57,438 nt of DNA from Ascidiaceihabitans sp. Its GTDB lineage: Bacteria; Pseudomonadota; Alphaproteobacteria; Rhodobacterales; Rhodobacteraceae. Below are positions 7,478 through 15,464 of this stretch, in pieces. How positions within the stretch are numbered: position 1 is the stretch's first letter; every line of letters begins with the position of its first letter. The stretch lies in contig JAQXDI010000084.1 in the NCBI GenBank assembly GCA_029251465.1, positions 1-57,438 on the forward strand, in the 5' to 3' direction. Made by a program: the position numbers and the translations under genes. The notes beneath the pieces were generated by a model, which saw only the letters and a list, made by a program, of their open reading frames with translations, was not told the DNA's origin and searched no databases.

Positions 7478-10400
7478 ATGAGCACACGTCTCGCCACAGG
7501 CGGCCGCCTGCTGAACAAAGCCCGCGCGGTCGCGTTCAACTTTAACAAAACCGCAATGAAGGGCTTTGAGGGCGACACGCTTGCCTTGGCCTTGCTTGCC
7601 AATGATCAAATGTTGATTGGTCGCTCGTTCAAATACCACCGCCCGCGCGGGTTGGTGGCGTCTGGTGCCGAAGAACCAAATGGCCTTGTAAACATGGGGC
7701 AGGGCGGCAAATTTGAACCAAACCAGCGCGTCACCACAACCGAGCTGTTCGATGGTTTAACGGCCGAAAGCCAGAACCATTGGCCCAGCCTCGAATTCGA
7801 CGTCGGTGCTGTAAATGCCAAGCTGTCACGCTTTATGCCTGCAGGTTTTTACTACAAAATGTTCATCCATCCGCGCCCCTTGTGGAAGCACGTGTATGAA
7901 CCGATCATCCGCGCCGCAGCGGGTCTTGGCAAAGCGCCAAAGGATCTGGATGCAGACACTTACGAACACTTCTACGCGTTCTGCGACGTGCTGGTGATTG
8001 GGGCAGGGGTTGCAGGTCTGCAAGCCGCCAAATCCGCCGCATCCTCGGGTGCCAAAGTGTTGCTGCTGGAACAAAATGCCCACCTTGGTGGCCGCGCGCC
8101 TGTGGATGGCGGTCAGATCAACGACCAATCCGCCGATGAATTCATCACGACCATCACAGCAGAGCTTGCGGCGATGGAAAACGTCACCATCCGCACCCGC
8201 ACGATGGGCTCTGGTGTGTATGACCACGGCTACGTTCTGGGTTACGAACGCCTGACCGATCACGCGCCTGACCTTGCAGGCCCGCGCCACCGTTTGTGGC
8301 GCATTCGTGCCGGACACATCGTGACGGCAACCGGTGCGATTGAACGTCCGTTGTCCTTTGCGGGTAATGATATTCCCGGCGTCATGCTGGCGGGCGCGGT
8401 GCGTGATTATGCCGTAAACTACGGGGTTTCCATCGGCGACCGCACCGTGGTTGTGACCAACAATGACGACGCATACCGCACCGCAATCACGCTGAAACAC
8501 GCAGGCCTCGACGTGCCTGTGATCTTGGATGCTCGGGTTCTGGCGACAGATTCTGCTCTGGTCGCTCAAGCCAAAGCTTTGGGTATTCGTGTCCTCATGG
8601 GTCACGCGATTTCATCGGTGCAGGGCGGCAAACGGGTCACCGGCGTGTCTGTGTGTTCCCAAGCGGGCGAGGGATCGGTGCTCGAGGAAATCACCTGCGA
8701 TGTGGTTGCCATGTCTGGTGGCTGGTCGCCGGTCGTGCACCTGTGGTCACACTGCGGTGGCAAACTGACGTGGGATGACGCGCAGGCGCACTTCCGCCCT
8801 GATCCAAGCCGTGCACCAACTGGCGATAAGGGCCAAGCGTTTGTGACCTGCGCAGGCAGCGCAAACGGTGAAATGGGTCTGGCCGAAATCATGGCTGACG
8901 CAGATGCCGCGGGCAAAGCTGCGGCAACGGCGATGGGATTTAAACCCAAAACGCAGCAAGCCCCGTCAGCCGTCACCGTGGCAGAGGCCGCGATGATGCC
9001 GGTCTGGCTGATGCCGCAAGGTGCCGGTTACAAATTGCGTTCCAAAACCTGGCTGGACTATCAGAACGACGTCAAAGTCAGCGATGTGCAATTGGCCGCC
9101 CAAGAGGGCTTTGAATCTGTCGAGCATGCCAAGCGCTACACCACTTTGGGTATGGCGACGGATCAGGGTAAACTCAGCAATATCAACGGCCTCGCGATCC
9201 TTTCTGATGCTTTGAATCAACCTATTCCGCAGACCGGAACCACCACGTTTCGCCCGCCGTACACGCCTATTTCGATGGGTTCAGTCGGGGGTGAAGCGCG
9301 GGGCCACGTGTTCCAGCCCGTGCGCCGCACGCCGATGTACGATTGGCACGATGAAAACGGCGCTGACTGGGAACCAGTTGGCCAGTGGCGTCGCCCGTAT
9401 GCCTACGTTCGTGATGGCGAAACCGTGCATGACGCGGTGATGCGTGAGACGAAGAACACGCGCGAAGCTCTTGGAATCCTTGACGCATCCACCCTTGGCA
9501 AGCTGATCGTCAAAGGCGCTGACGCGGGCAAGTTCCTCGACATGCTCTACACCAACATGATGAGCACGCTGAAGGTCGGCAAATGCCGCTACGGTTTGAT
9601 GTGTAACGAGAACGGTTTCCTCAGCGACGACGGCGTTGTGGCGCGCATCGATGACGACACATTCCTGTGCCACACGACCACGGGCGGCGCCGAAACCATC
9701 CACGGCCACATGGAAGAATGGTTGCAAACTGAATGGTGGGATTGGGACGTCTACGTCGCCAACGTCACCGAGCAATACGCCCAAGTTGCGGTTGTTGGTC
9801 CGAATGCCCGCACCGCGTTGGAACGTCTTGGCGGCATGGATGTGAGCGCTGAAAGCTTAGGCTTTATGGAGTGGGCAGACGGCACGCTGGGCGGCTTTGA
9901 CGTGCGCGTCTATCGCATCTCGTTCTCGGGCGAATTATCTTACGAAATCGCGGTCCCTGCATCACAGGGCCAAGCGTTCTGGGATGCCTTGATGGCAGTT
10001 GGTGCTGATTTGGGCGCGATGCCGTATGGCACGGAATGTCTGCACATTCTGCGCGCCGAAAAAGGCTTCATCATGATCGGGGATGAGACCGATGGCACCG
10101 TTATCCCGCAGGATCTGGGCCTAGGCTGGGCGATCTCGAAGAAAAAAGAAGACTACCTTGGCAAGCGCGCACAAGAGCGCGAGCACATGGCATCAAGTGA
10201 GCGTTGGAAGCTGGTTGGCCTTGAAACGGTCGACGGATCGACGCTGCCGGACGGCGCGTATGCTGTGGGCGAGGGCACCAACGCCAATGGTCAGCGCAAC
10301 ATGATCGGGCGGGTAACGTCTTCGTATCATTCGCCAAACCTGAACAAAGGCATCGCCATGGGTCTGGTTTTGCACGGTCCGGATCGCATGGGCGAGGTCA

Positions 10401-10492
10401 TCACCTTTCCTGGTACCGATGGCAAAAACTATGAGGCCAAAATTGTGTCGCCGATTTTCTATGACCCCGAAGGGGAGAAGCCGAATGTCTAA
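7478..10492 (+). CDS. soxA: Sarcosine oxidase subunit alpha
   Basis: The 1004-residue subunit binds NAD+ and tetrahydrofolate. The N-terminal 100 residues form the ferredoxin-like lid domain (FKYHRPRGLVASGAEEPN). The dinucleotide-binding fold begins with CDVLVIGAGVAGLQAAKSAA near residue 170. The last ~380 residues are a GcvT-like aminomethyltransferase domain (REALGILDASTLGKLIVKG, then YGTECLHILRAEKGFIMIGD), where the methyl carbon is handed to tetrahydrofolate. The start at 7478 follows AAAGGG and gives the usual MSTRLATGGRLLNKARAVAF. It overlaps soxG by eight bases. Confidence 0.95.
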   Translation: MSTRLATGGRLLNKARAVAFNFNKTAMKGFEGDTLALALLANDQMLIGRSFKYHRPRGLVASGAEEPNGLVNMGQGGKFEPNQRVTTTELFDGLTAESQNHWPSLEFDVGAVNAKLSRFMPAGFYYKMFIHPRPLWKHVYEPIIRAAAGLGKAPKDLDADTYEHFYAFCDVLVIGAGVAGLQAAKSAASSGAKVLLLEQNAHLGGRAPVDGGQINDQSADEFITTITAELAAMENVTIRTRTMGSGVYDHGYVLGYERLTDHAPDLAGPRHRLWRIRAGHIVTATGAIERPLSFAGNDIPGVMLAGAVRDYAVNYGVSIGDRTVVVTNNDDAYRTAITLKHAGLDVPVILDARVLATDSALVAQAKALGIRVLMGHAISSVQGGKRVTGVSVCSQAGEGSVLEEITCDVVAMSGGWSPVVHLWSHCGGKLTWDDAQAHFRPDPSRAPTGDKGQAFVTCAGSANGEMGLAEIMADADAAGKAAATAMGFKPKTQQAPSAVTVAEAAMMPVWLMPQGAGYKLRSKTWLDYQNDVKVSDVQLAAQEGFESVEHAKRYTTLGMATDQGKLSNINGLAILSDALNQPIPQTGTTTFRPPYTPISMGSVGGEARGHVFQPVRRTPMYDWHDENGADWEPVGQWRRPYAYVRDGETVHDAVMRETKNTREALGILDASTLGKLIVKGADAGKFLDMLYTNMMSTLKVGKCRYGLMCNENGFLSDDGVVARIDDDTFLCHTTTGGAETIHGHMEEWLQTEWWDWDVYVANVTEQYAQVAVVGPNARTALERLGGMDVSAESLGFMEWADGTLGGFDVRVYRISFSGELSYEIAVPASQGQAFWDALMAVGADLGAMPYGTECLHILRAEKGFIMIGDETDGTVIPQDLGLGWAISKKKEDYLGKRAQEREHMASSERWKLVGLETVDGSTLPDGAYAVGEGTNANGQRNMIGRVTSSYHSPNLNKGIAMGLVLHGPDRMGEVITFPGTDGKNYEAKIVSPIFYDPEGEKPNV

Positions 10493-11054
10493 TCTTGTGA
10501 CCGCGCTGAACGGCGCATCTGATGCAAATGGCATTGCCACAATCACCGAAGTGCCGCTGCAAGGCATGATCACCCTACGCGGCGATCTGAGCAAAGCCGC
10601 GATCAAAACAGCAGCAACAACAGCGGCTGGCGTCGACATGCCGGGACAAAGTCAGGCGAACATGAACGGCGCCAGTGGCATCACGTGGATGAGCACTGAC
10701 GAGCTGTTGATCCTATGCCCCTACGGCGACGTTGCGGCCAACCTTGCGACCATGACAAAAGCGCTGGCCAAGACGCATGCGCTGGCTGTCGACGTATCAG
10801 ACGCCCGCGCGTCGTTCACTGTGTCAGGGCCAAATGCCCGCGATGTGATGGCAAAACTGGTGCCTGTGGACCTTGCCAAGGGCAGCTTTGAACCTGGTAT
10901 GTTCCGCCGTACCCGCATGGCCCAAGTGGCCGCTGCTTTCTGGATGACCGACGCTGATACCTTTCAAATCGTGTGCTTTAGATCCGTCGCGGACTACGTA
11001 TTCGAGGTTCTGAAAATAGCGGCACAACCGGGCAGTGAGGTCGATTTCCTTTGA
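10485..11054 (+). CDS. soxG: Sarcosine oxidase subunit gamma
   Basis: The 189-residue small subunit of heterotetrameric sarcosine oxidase has a reduced GcvT-like fold without the folate site. Typical segments are VDVSDARASFTVSGPNARD and KLVPVDLAKGSFEPGMFRRT, followed by a conserved C-terminal strand pair. The ATG at 10485 overlaps the last eight bases of soxA, and GGGGAG lies just before it. This is the last sox gene. The next 134 bases hold no terminator-like hairpin that I can see. Confidence 0.93.
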   Translation: MSNLVTALNGASDANGIATITEVPLQGMITLRGDLSKAAIKTAATTAAGVDMPGQSQANMNGASGITWMSTDELLILCPYGDVAANLATMTKALAKTHALAVDVSDARASFTVSGPNARDVMAKLVPVDLAKGSFEPGMFRRTRMAQVAAAFWMTDADTFQIVCFRSVADYVFEVLKIAAQPGSEVDFL

Positions 11055-11188
11055 TTTAAGGACCACCCAATTGTGCCCGAATGCGATAAGGTATAGTTAA
11101 TTGGCTGTGTCGCTAATTGGCGTCAATTTGCCGTTGCGCTTTCAACCTATGCGATCTAAGTTTTCCCGAATTAGGGGAGAATTGGTCT

Positions 11189-11599
11189 TTGAAACAAGTA
11201 TTTAAAGCGGCCGCCGTGATGGTTGCCATGACATTGGGTTCGCAGGCGATTGCTGCACCCAGTACGTACAGTTGCGAAATCACCTCGAAAGCATCGAGAG
11301 GTGGGTTTATTCCATCAGAAATGTACATTGTGATTGAACCAGACGCGACCACGGCGGATCTGTATTTTTCCAATGATAGACCAGGAACACATAAACCGTT
11401 CACAGCAAAAGCTGTTAAAATCTCGGACCAAAAATACCGTCTGAAGCTTACTCTGGACGTCCCTACCAGCAGCGATGGAACGATTAAAACCGCTTATACA
11501 GTTCGATTTGATCAAGGCCGCCAGACGTTCACGATCAGTGCTACTGTGCATGGGTATGACAATCGCGAAAGTGGCAATGGCCGCTGTAAGCCTGTGTAG
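11189..11599 (+). CDS. Small secreted protein of unknown function
   Basis: The product is unrecognised. Using a TTG start at 11189, which has AGGGGAG nine bases upstream, the protein is 136 residues and begins MKQVFKAAAVMVAMTLGS. This is a standard signal peptide with cleavage expected after QAIAA (residues ~18-22). The mature part (~115 residues) is rich in Thr, Ser and alternating beta-type sequence, with one cysteine near each end (TYSCEI and GRCKPV) that could form a disulfide. An ATG further upstream in the same frame would put 24 non-signal residues in front. It probably acts in the periplasm. There is no link to sarcosine oxidase beyond location. Confidence 0.6.
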   Translation: MKQVFKAAAVMVAMTLGSQAIAAPSTYSCEITSKASRGGFIPSEMYIVIEPDATTADLYFSNDRPGTHKPFTAKAVKISDQKYRLKLTLDVPTSSDGTIKTAYTVRFDQGRQTFTISATVHGYDNRESGNGRCKPV

Positions 11600-11632
11600 C
11601 CGTCGAACAAACGGCGAAATTGCAGAAAATTA

Positions 11633-11657
11633 CGTGCAAGGCCCTTGATCTTGCACG
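11633..11657. promoter_or_regulatory. Inverted repeat in the sodB leader
   Basis: CGTGCAAG (11633-11640) and CTTGCACG (11650-11657) are a perfect eight-base inverted repeat separated by nine bases, 57 bases before the sodB start. It is not followed by a T-run, so it is more likely an operator or an RNA hairpin in the 5' leader than a terminator of the upstream gene. Confidence 0.35.
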
Positions 11658-11713
11658 CCTGCGCGCTTCGTGTCAGTGAAGATTTAGATTTCAACCCAAC
11701 AGGAGGCCCGAAC

Positions 11714-12313
11714 ATGGCTTTTACACTTCCCGATCTTCCCTACGCCCATGATGCGCTGGCCGGCAACGGCATGTCTGCTGAAACGCTGGAATTCCACCAC
11801 GACCTGCACCACAATGCCTATGTCACCAACGGCAACGCGGCGATTGCGGGCACCGAATGGGAGGGTAAATCCCTTGAGGACATCATCACCGGCACGTATG
11901 ACGCATCGTCTGTCGCGCAAAACGGCATCTTCAACAACATCAGCCAGCTTTGGAACCACAACCAGTTCTGGGAAATGATGAGCCCGGGCGCATCCGCCAT
12001 GCCATCCGAATTGGAAGCGGCGATCAAGGATAGCTTTGGTTCCATTGACGATTTCAAATCGCAGTTCGCAGCTGCTGGCGCGGGCCAGTTTGGGTCCGGC
12101 TGGTGCTGGTTGGTCAAAGACACTGACGGTGGCCTGAAGGTCACAAAAACCGAAAACGGCGTGAACCCGCTGTGCTTTGGCCAAACGGCTTTGCTTGGCT
12201 GTGATGTGTGGGAACATTCCTACTACATCGATTTCCGCAACAAGCGTCCGGTCTACCTGACCAACTTCATGGACAACTTGGTCAATTGGGAAAACGTGGC
12301 GTCCCGCATGTAA
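11714..12313 (+). CDS. sodB: Superoxide dismutase (Fe/Mn family)
   Basis: The 199-residue enzyme converts superoxide to O2 and H2O2 in the cytoplasm. Metal ligands are His28 in LEFHHDLHHNAY, His82 in NISQLWNHNQFW, and the Asp and His of GCDVWEHSYYIDF. AGAGQFGSGWCWLVKD is the usual core. The type looks like the alphaproteobacterial iron-dependent group, but metal preference cannot be decided by eye. The ribosome binding site AGGAGG is seven bases before the ATG. The gene lies downstream of the H2O2-producing sarcosine oxidase operon but has its own leader. A degenerate copy of its last codons lies 53 bases downstream. Confidence 0.95.
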   Translation: MAFTLPDLPYAHDALAGNGMSAETLEFHHDLHHNAYVTNGNAAIAGTEWEGKSLEDIITGTYDASSVAQNGIFNNISQLWNHNQFWEMMSPGASAMPSELEAAIKDSFGSIDDFKSQFAAAGAGQFGSGWCWLVKDTDGGLKVTKTENGVNPLCFGQTALLGCDVWEHSYYIDFRNKRPVYLTNFMDNLVNWENVASRM

Positions 12314-12365
12314 TTGTGGGCGCTTCCCAATGACCGGACGCGCATCGCCTTTGGCGCTACGCTGG

Positions 12366-12398
12366 GTCAATTGGGAAACAGTCGCGTCCCGTATGTGA
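12366..12398 (+). pseudogene. Degenerate second copy of the sodB 3' end
   Basis: The 33 bases translate to VNWETVASRM plus TGA, against VNWENVASRM plus TAA at the true end of sodB (12281-12313). Most bases agree, and the differences include synonymous ones (CGC/CGT) and a different stop codon. It has no start and lies 53 bases beyond the sodB stop. This looks like the leftover of a tandem duplication, recombination or gene conversion at the sod locus. Confidence 0.6.
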
Positions 12399-12419
12399 TC
12401 CGACACCGATAGACTATCC

Positions 12420-12450
12420 AAACGCCCCGGTGGAAACGTCGGGGCGTTTT
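12420..12450 (+). terminator. Intrinsic terminator after sodB
   Basis: AACGCCCCG (12421-12429) pairs perfectly with CGGGGCGTT (12440-12448), and the stem is followed by TTTT. It serves as the terminator of sodB. It lies after the degenerate copy of the sodB 3' end, as if it had belonged to that second copy. Confidence 0.8.
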
Positions 12451-12506
12451 GCGTTGCGGGAATGGGGGATTTGGCGCAATGCTAGGCCATTGCCAAAGGA
12501 ACCCCA

Positions 12507-13427
12507 ATGACGCCAGCCGCCAAAGGCATCCTCGCCATGATCGGCTGTTGCACGATCTGGGGTTTGTCCGCACTGATCTACAAGCAATTCAGCCACGTAC
12601 CGGCCATCGAAGTGCTGGCGCATCGCACGTTCTGGTCGTTCATTTTCTTTGTGGTTCTGTTGGGCATCCAGGGACGACTTGGCGAAATGCGTCGTGCGTT
12701 CGCCAGTTGGCGCACATGCGCGATCACGGCGACGGCCTCCTTGTTGATCCTTGCCAATTGGTTCCTTTTTATCTGGGCGATTGAAACCGAGCGCGCCACC
12801 CAAAGCAGCCTTGGTTACTACATCTACCCGCTGGTGTCGGTGGTTCTGGGCTGGGCGCTGTTTTCCGAACGCCTAAGCACGGTGCAGTGGGGCGCAATTG
12901 CGCTTGCGGCAGCTGGCGTTTGTGTGCTGACCTATGGCTTGGGCGGCGCGCCGTGGATCGCGCTGACGCTGGCCATCACATTCGCCATCTACGGCGTCAT
13001 CAAAAAGCAACTACAGGTGGGGCCGGTGGTCTCTGTCACAGCCGAAGTTGTGCTGGTCGCGCCCTTTGCCGCCCTGTTTCTGTGGCTTTCATGGCACAAT
13101 GGGCACGCCGCGTTTGGCAGTGATTTTACCACGACGGCATTGTTGATTTTCGCAGGGCCTTTGACGGCGGTACCGTTGATAATGTTCAGCTATGCGGCCC
13201 GCCACGCCAGCATGGCGACCATTGGATTGGTTGGATATTTGAACCCGACCTTGCAATTTTTCTGCGCGGTTGTGGTGTTTTCAGAACCGTTTTCATCATG
13301 GCACGTGATGGCATTTGCGTTGATCTGGACAGCGCTGATCATCTATTCCAGTGTGCTGTGGCTTCAGGACAAAGCCGCGCGCAATGCGGCCTCGCCAGCC
13401 GCAGCATCCGGCACCTCGGTGACGTAA
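12507..13427 (+). CDS. rarD: RarD/EamA-family DMT permease
   Basis: This is a 306-residue inner-membrane protein with about ten hydrophobic helices. The RarD subgroup is suggested by MTPAAKGILAMIGCCTIWGL at the start, HRTFWSFIFF, IWAIETERATQSSLGYYIYP and LVGYLNPTLQFF. RarD proteins belong to the drug/metabolite transporter superfamily; substrates are largely unknown. Its 3' end overlaps the convergent LOG-family gene by 64 bases. The ATG follows AAAGGA with good spacing. Confidence 0.85.
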   Translation: MTPAAKGILAMIGCCTIWGLSALIYKQFSHVPAIEVLAHRTFWSFIFFVVLLGIQGRLGEMRRAFASWRTCAITATASLLILANWFLFIWAIETERATQSSLGYYIYPLVSVVLGWALFSERLSTVQWGAIALAAAGVCVLTYGLGGAPWIALTLAITFAIYGVIKKQLQVGPVVSVTAEVVLVAPFAALFLWLSWHNGHAAFGSDFTTTALLIFAGPLTAVPLIMFSYAARHASMATIGLVGYLNPTLQFFCAVVVFSEPFSSWHVMAFALIWTALIIYSSVLWLQDKAARNAASPAAASGTSVT

Positions 13428-13915
13428 TCGAGCACGCTGGCGTCCGCAAAGCCTTGCGCTACGACATGCTTCATCAATTGCATCAATGGTGTCCAGTACC
13501 CATTTGTATTTACAAGGATAACTGGCTTTTTATGCAAGCCCAATTGGCGCCATGTCAACACTTCGAACATCTCGTCTAATGATCCGGCGCCACCAGGCAA
13601 AACCACCACAGCATCGCAGTTCATGAACATGACTTTCTTACGCTCGTGCATGGTTTCGGTGACAACATATGTGGTCAAATCGGTCTTGCCGACCTCCCAA
13701 TCTACTAGATGTTGCGGGATCACGCCAAAGGTCACAGCGCCAGCTGCTTGGGCCGAACGCGCCACCGTGCCCATCAGGCCAACATCGCCCGCACCATAGA
13801 CCAAACGCCAATTGTTGCGCGCCAGTGCTTCGCCCAGGTCATGGGCGTCTTTGGCATAGGCAGGGTCCGCGCCCATGCGTGATCCACAGTAAACACAGAC
13901 AGATTTTGGCAGCAT
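13364..13915 (-). CDS. LOG-family protein (TIGR00730), putative nucleoside 5'-monophosphate phosphoribohydrolase
   Basis: The 183-residue Rossmann-like protein starts MLPKSVCVYCGSRMGADP. It contains GAGDVGLMGTVARSAQAAGA and the family signature in the form PGGAGSLDEMFE (PGGxGTxxE with Ser replacing Thr), plus MHERKKVMF with the conserved Arg-Lys. Family members were once called lysine decarboxylases; the characterised ones are cytokinin-activating phosphoribohydrolases. The ATG at 13913-13915 gives the conserved N-terminus; the longer upstream frame is not coding-like. The last 21 codons lie antisense to the end of rarD. Confidence 0.87.
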   Translation of the reverse strand: MLPKSVCVYCGSRMGADPAYAKDAHDLGEALARNNWRLVYGAGDVGLMGTVARSAQAAGAVTFGVIPQHLVDWEVGKTDLTTYVVTETMHERKKVMFMNCDAVVVLPGGAGSLDEMFEVLTWRQLGLHKKPVILVNTNGYWTPLMQLMKHVVAQGFADASVLDYVTEVPDAAAGEAALRAALS

Positions 13916-14068
13916 GGTGGGCTCCGATTGGTGACAAATAATGGAAATGTGATAGCGCGGGTTTTGACCGTTGATAGCGCGCTTGGTATGTAAGCTCAAT
14001 CGTGATGCGCAAAGCATATGGGCAGACAGTTGCCGCCCATTTGGCACCACCGTTCAGGGGACCGATTG

Positions 14069-15376
14069 ATGAGCAAACTAGCAGCCTTTTTAGGATCCAA
14101 CTCCGGACTGATCGCCGGGGCAGGCGTGTTCGTGGTCGGCTCCATCGGTGTCGGTGCGTATCTGGGCGTTTTGGCACCAAAAGATGCCACACCTCCGGCG
14201 GTGGTAATGGTCGCACAACCTGAAACAGCAGTTGTCGCCGTTGAACCCGTTGAGTCCACCCCTGAGCTAGCAGTCGTTGAAACGCAACCAGAGGCACATG
14301 CGCCAGCAACCCAAGACACCGCGACGGCGCCTACAGTGGATGAAGTGCGCAACGAGGCCGACGGTTTGACCGTGATCGCCGGGCGCGCAGAACCTGGCAG
14401 CGACGTGGTTTTGCTGGTTGATGGCATTGAAAACATGACTGTGCAGGCGGGCAATGACGGGGCATTTGCTGCGGTGACATTCCTGTTGCCGAACGGCGAT
14501 GCGCAGGTCTTGACCATTTTGCAACGGACCGGCGGCGTTGATCTGGCTGCCGATGACATTATTTTAGCACCGCGTGCGCGTGTTGTCGCGACGGCTGAAC
14601 CCGCGGCCAAAGCGACGCTTGAAACTATCGAACCCGTTGCCGAAGACGCCGGTGTGGTTGGGGGTGTTGCTGCTACTGAAACTGCGCCTGCCGCAAGCGT
14701 CGAAACGCAAGTGGAGCCTGAAAAAGTTGCAACGCAAGTGGAGCCCGTGACCGAAGTCGCAACGCTTGAGGCACCAGAACCCACGTTACCTGAAACAACG
14801 GCGGCACCAGATCCGCAGACCACGCCAGTGCCTGTCACCGAACAGGTCGCGATCCTCAAATCGAACGAAACCGGCGTTGAAATCATCAACCGCTCCAGCG
14901 CGCCGGACGTCATGTCAAACGTGGCGATCGATACCATTAGCTATTCGCAAAACGGCGACGTGTTGCTAAGCGGGCGGGCGCAATCGCAAGCGTCCGTCGT
15001 GCGGGTCTACCTGAACAACGCAGTTGTCACGACGCTTGAGGTCGACACCAAAGGGCGCTGGCGCGGCGATTTGCCGGACGTGGACACCGGCATTTACACC
15101 CTGCGCGTGGACGAGGTCGACGATGTTGGCGACGTCACCAGCCGTGTCGAAACGCCGTTCAAACGCGAAGCGCCGGCGATTTTGGCCGCTGCGCAACGCG
15201 ACGTTGATGCGCCCGTCAAGGCGATAACCGTTCAAACCGGAGCAACCCTGTGGGCCATCGCGCGCGATCGTTACGGTGACGGCACCTTGTTTGTGCGGGT
15301 AGTCGACGCCAACAAAGACAGCATCCGCAACCCTGATTTGATCTATCCGGGTCAGGTATTCGAGCTGCCGGAATAA
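14069..15376 (+). CDS. LysM-domain cell-envelope protein with an N-terminal membrane anchor
   Basis: The product has 435 residues. A membrane segment lies at residues 12-33 (SGLIAGAGVFVVGSIGVGAY), followed by a long low-complexity linker rich in Ala, Pro, Glu, Thr and Val. A beta-sandwich-like segment (DGLTVIAGRAEPGSDVVLLV) comes next, then a second acidic linker, and a second similar segment (GDVLLSGRAQSQASVVRVYL). The C-terminal LysM module (ITVQTGATLWAIARDRYGDG to NPDLIYPGQVFELPE) binds peptidoglycan. The layout fits an inner-membrane-anchored protein reaching the cell wall. AGGGGA precedes the chosen ATG. The substrate of the repeated Ig-like parts is not known. Confidence 0.8.
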   Translation: MSKLAAFLGSNSGLIAGAGVFVVGSIGVGAYLGVLAPKDATPPAVVMVAQPETAVVAVEPVESTPELAVVETQPEAHAPATQDTATAPTVDEVRNEADGLTVIAGRAEPGSDVVLLVDGIENMTVQAGNDGAFAAVTFLLPNGDAQVLTILQRTGGVDLAADDIILAPRARVVATAEPAAKATLETIEPVAEDAGVVGGVAATETAPAASVETQVEPEKVATQVEPVTEVATLEAPEPTLPETTAAPDPQTTPVPVTEQVAILKSNETGVEIINRSSAPDVMSNVAIDTISYSQNGDVLLSGRAQSQASVVRVYLNNAVVTTLEVDTKGRWRGDLPDVDTGIYTLRVDEVDDVGDVTSRVETPFKREAPAILAAAQRDVDAPVKAITVQTGATLWAIARDRYGDGTLFVRVVDANKDSIRNPDLIYPGQVFELPE

Positions 15377-15394
15377 ACGCACACACTCAGAAAA

Positions 15395-15434
15395 ATAGGG
15401 CGAAACGCTGGCACATCCCCTGCGTGCGCCCTAT
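15395..15434. other. Inverted repeat between the LysM gene and the ABC exporter gene
   Basis: ATAGGGCG (15395-15402) and CGCCCTAT (15427-15434) form a perfect eight-base inverted repeat around a 24-base loop. It lies 18 bases after the LysM stop and could be a weak terminator or a leader structure for the exporter gene. There is no T-run. Confidence 0.35.
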
Positions 15435-15464
15435 GTCTAGGCACTGAACTGTCTAGGACGATTT

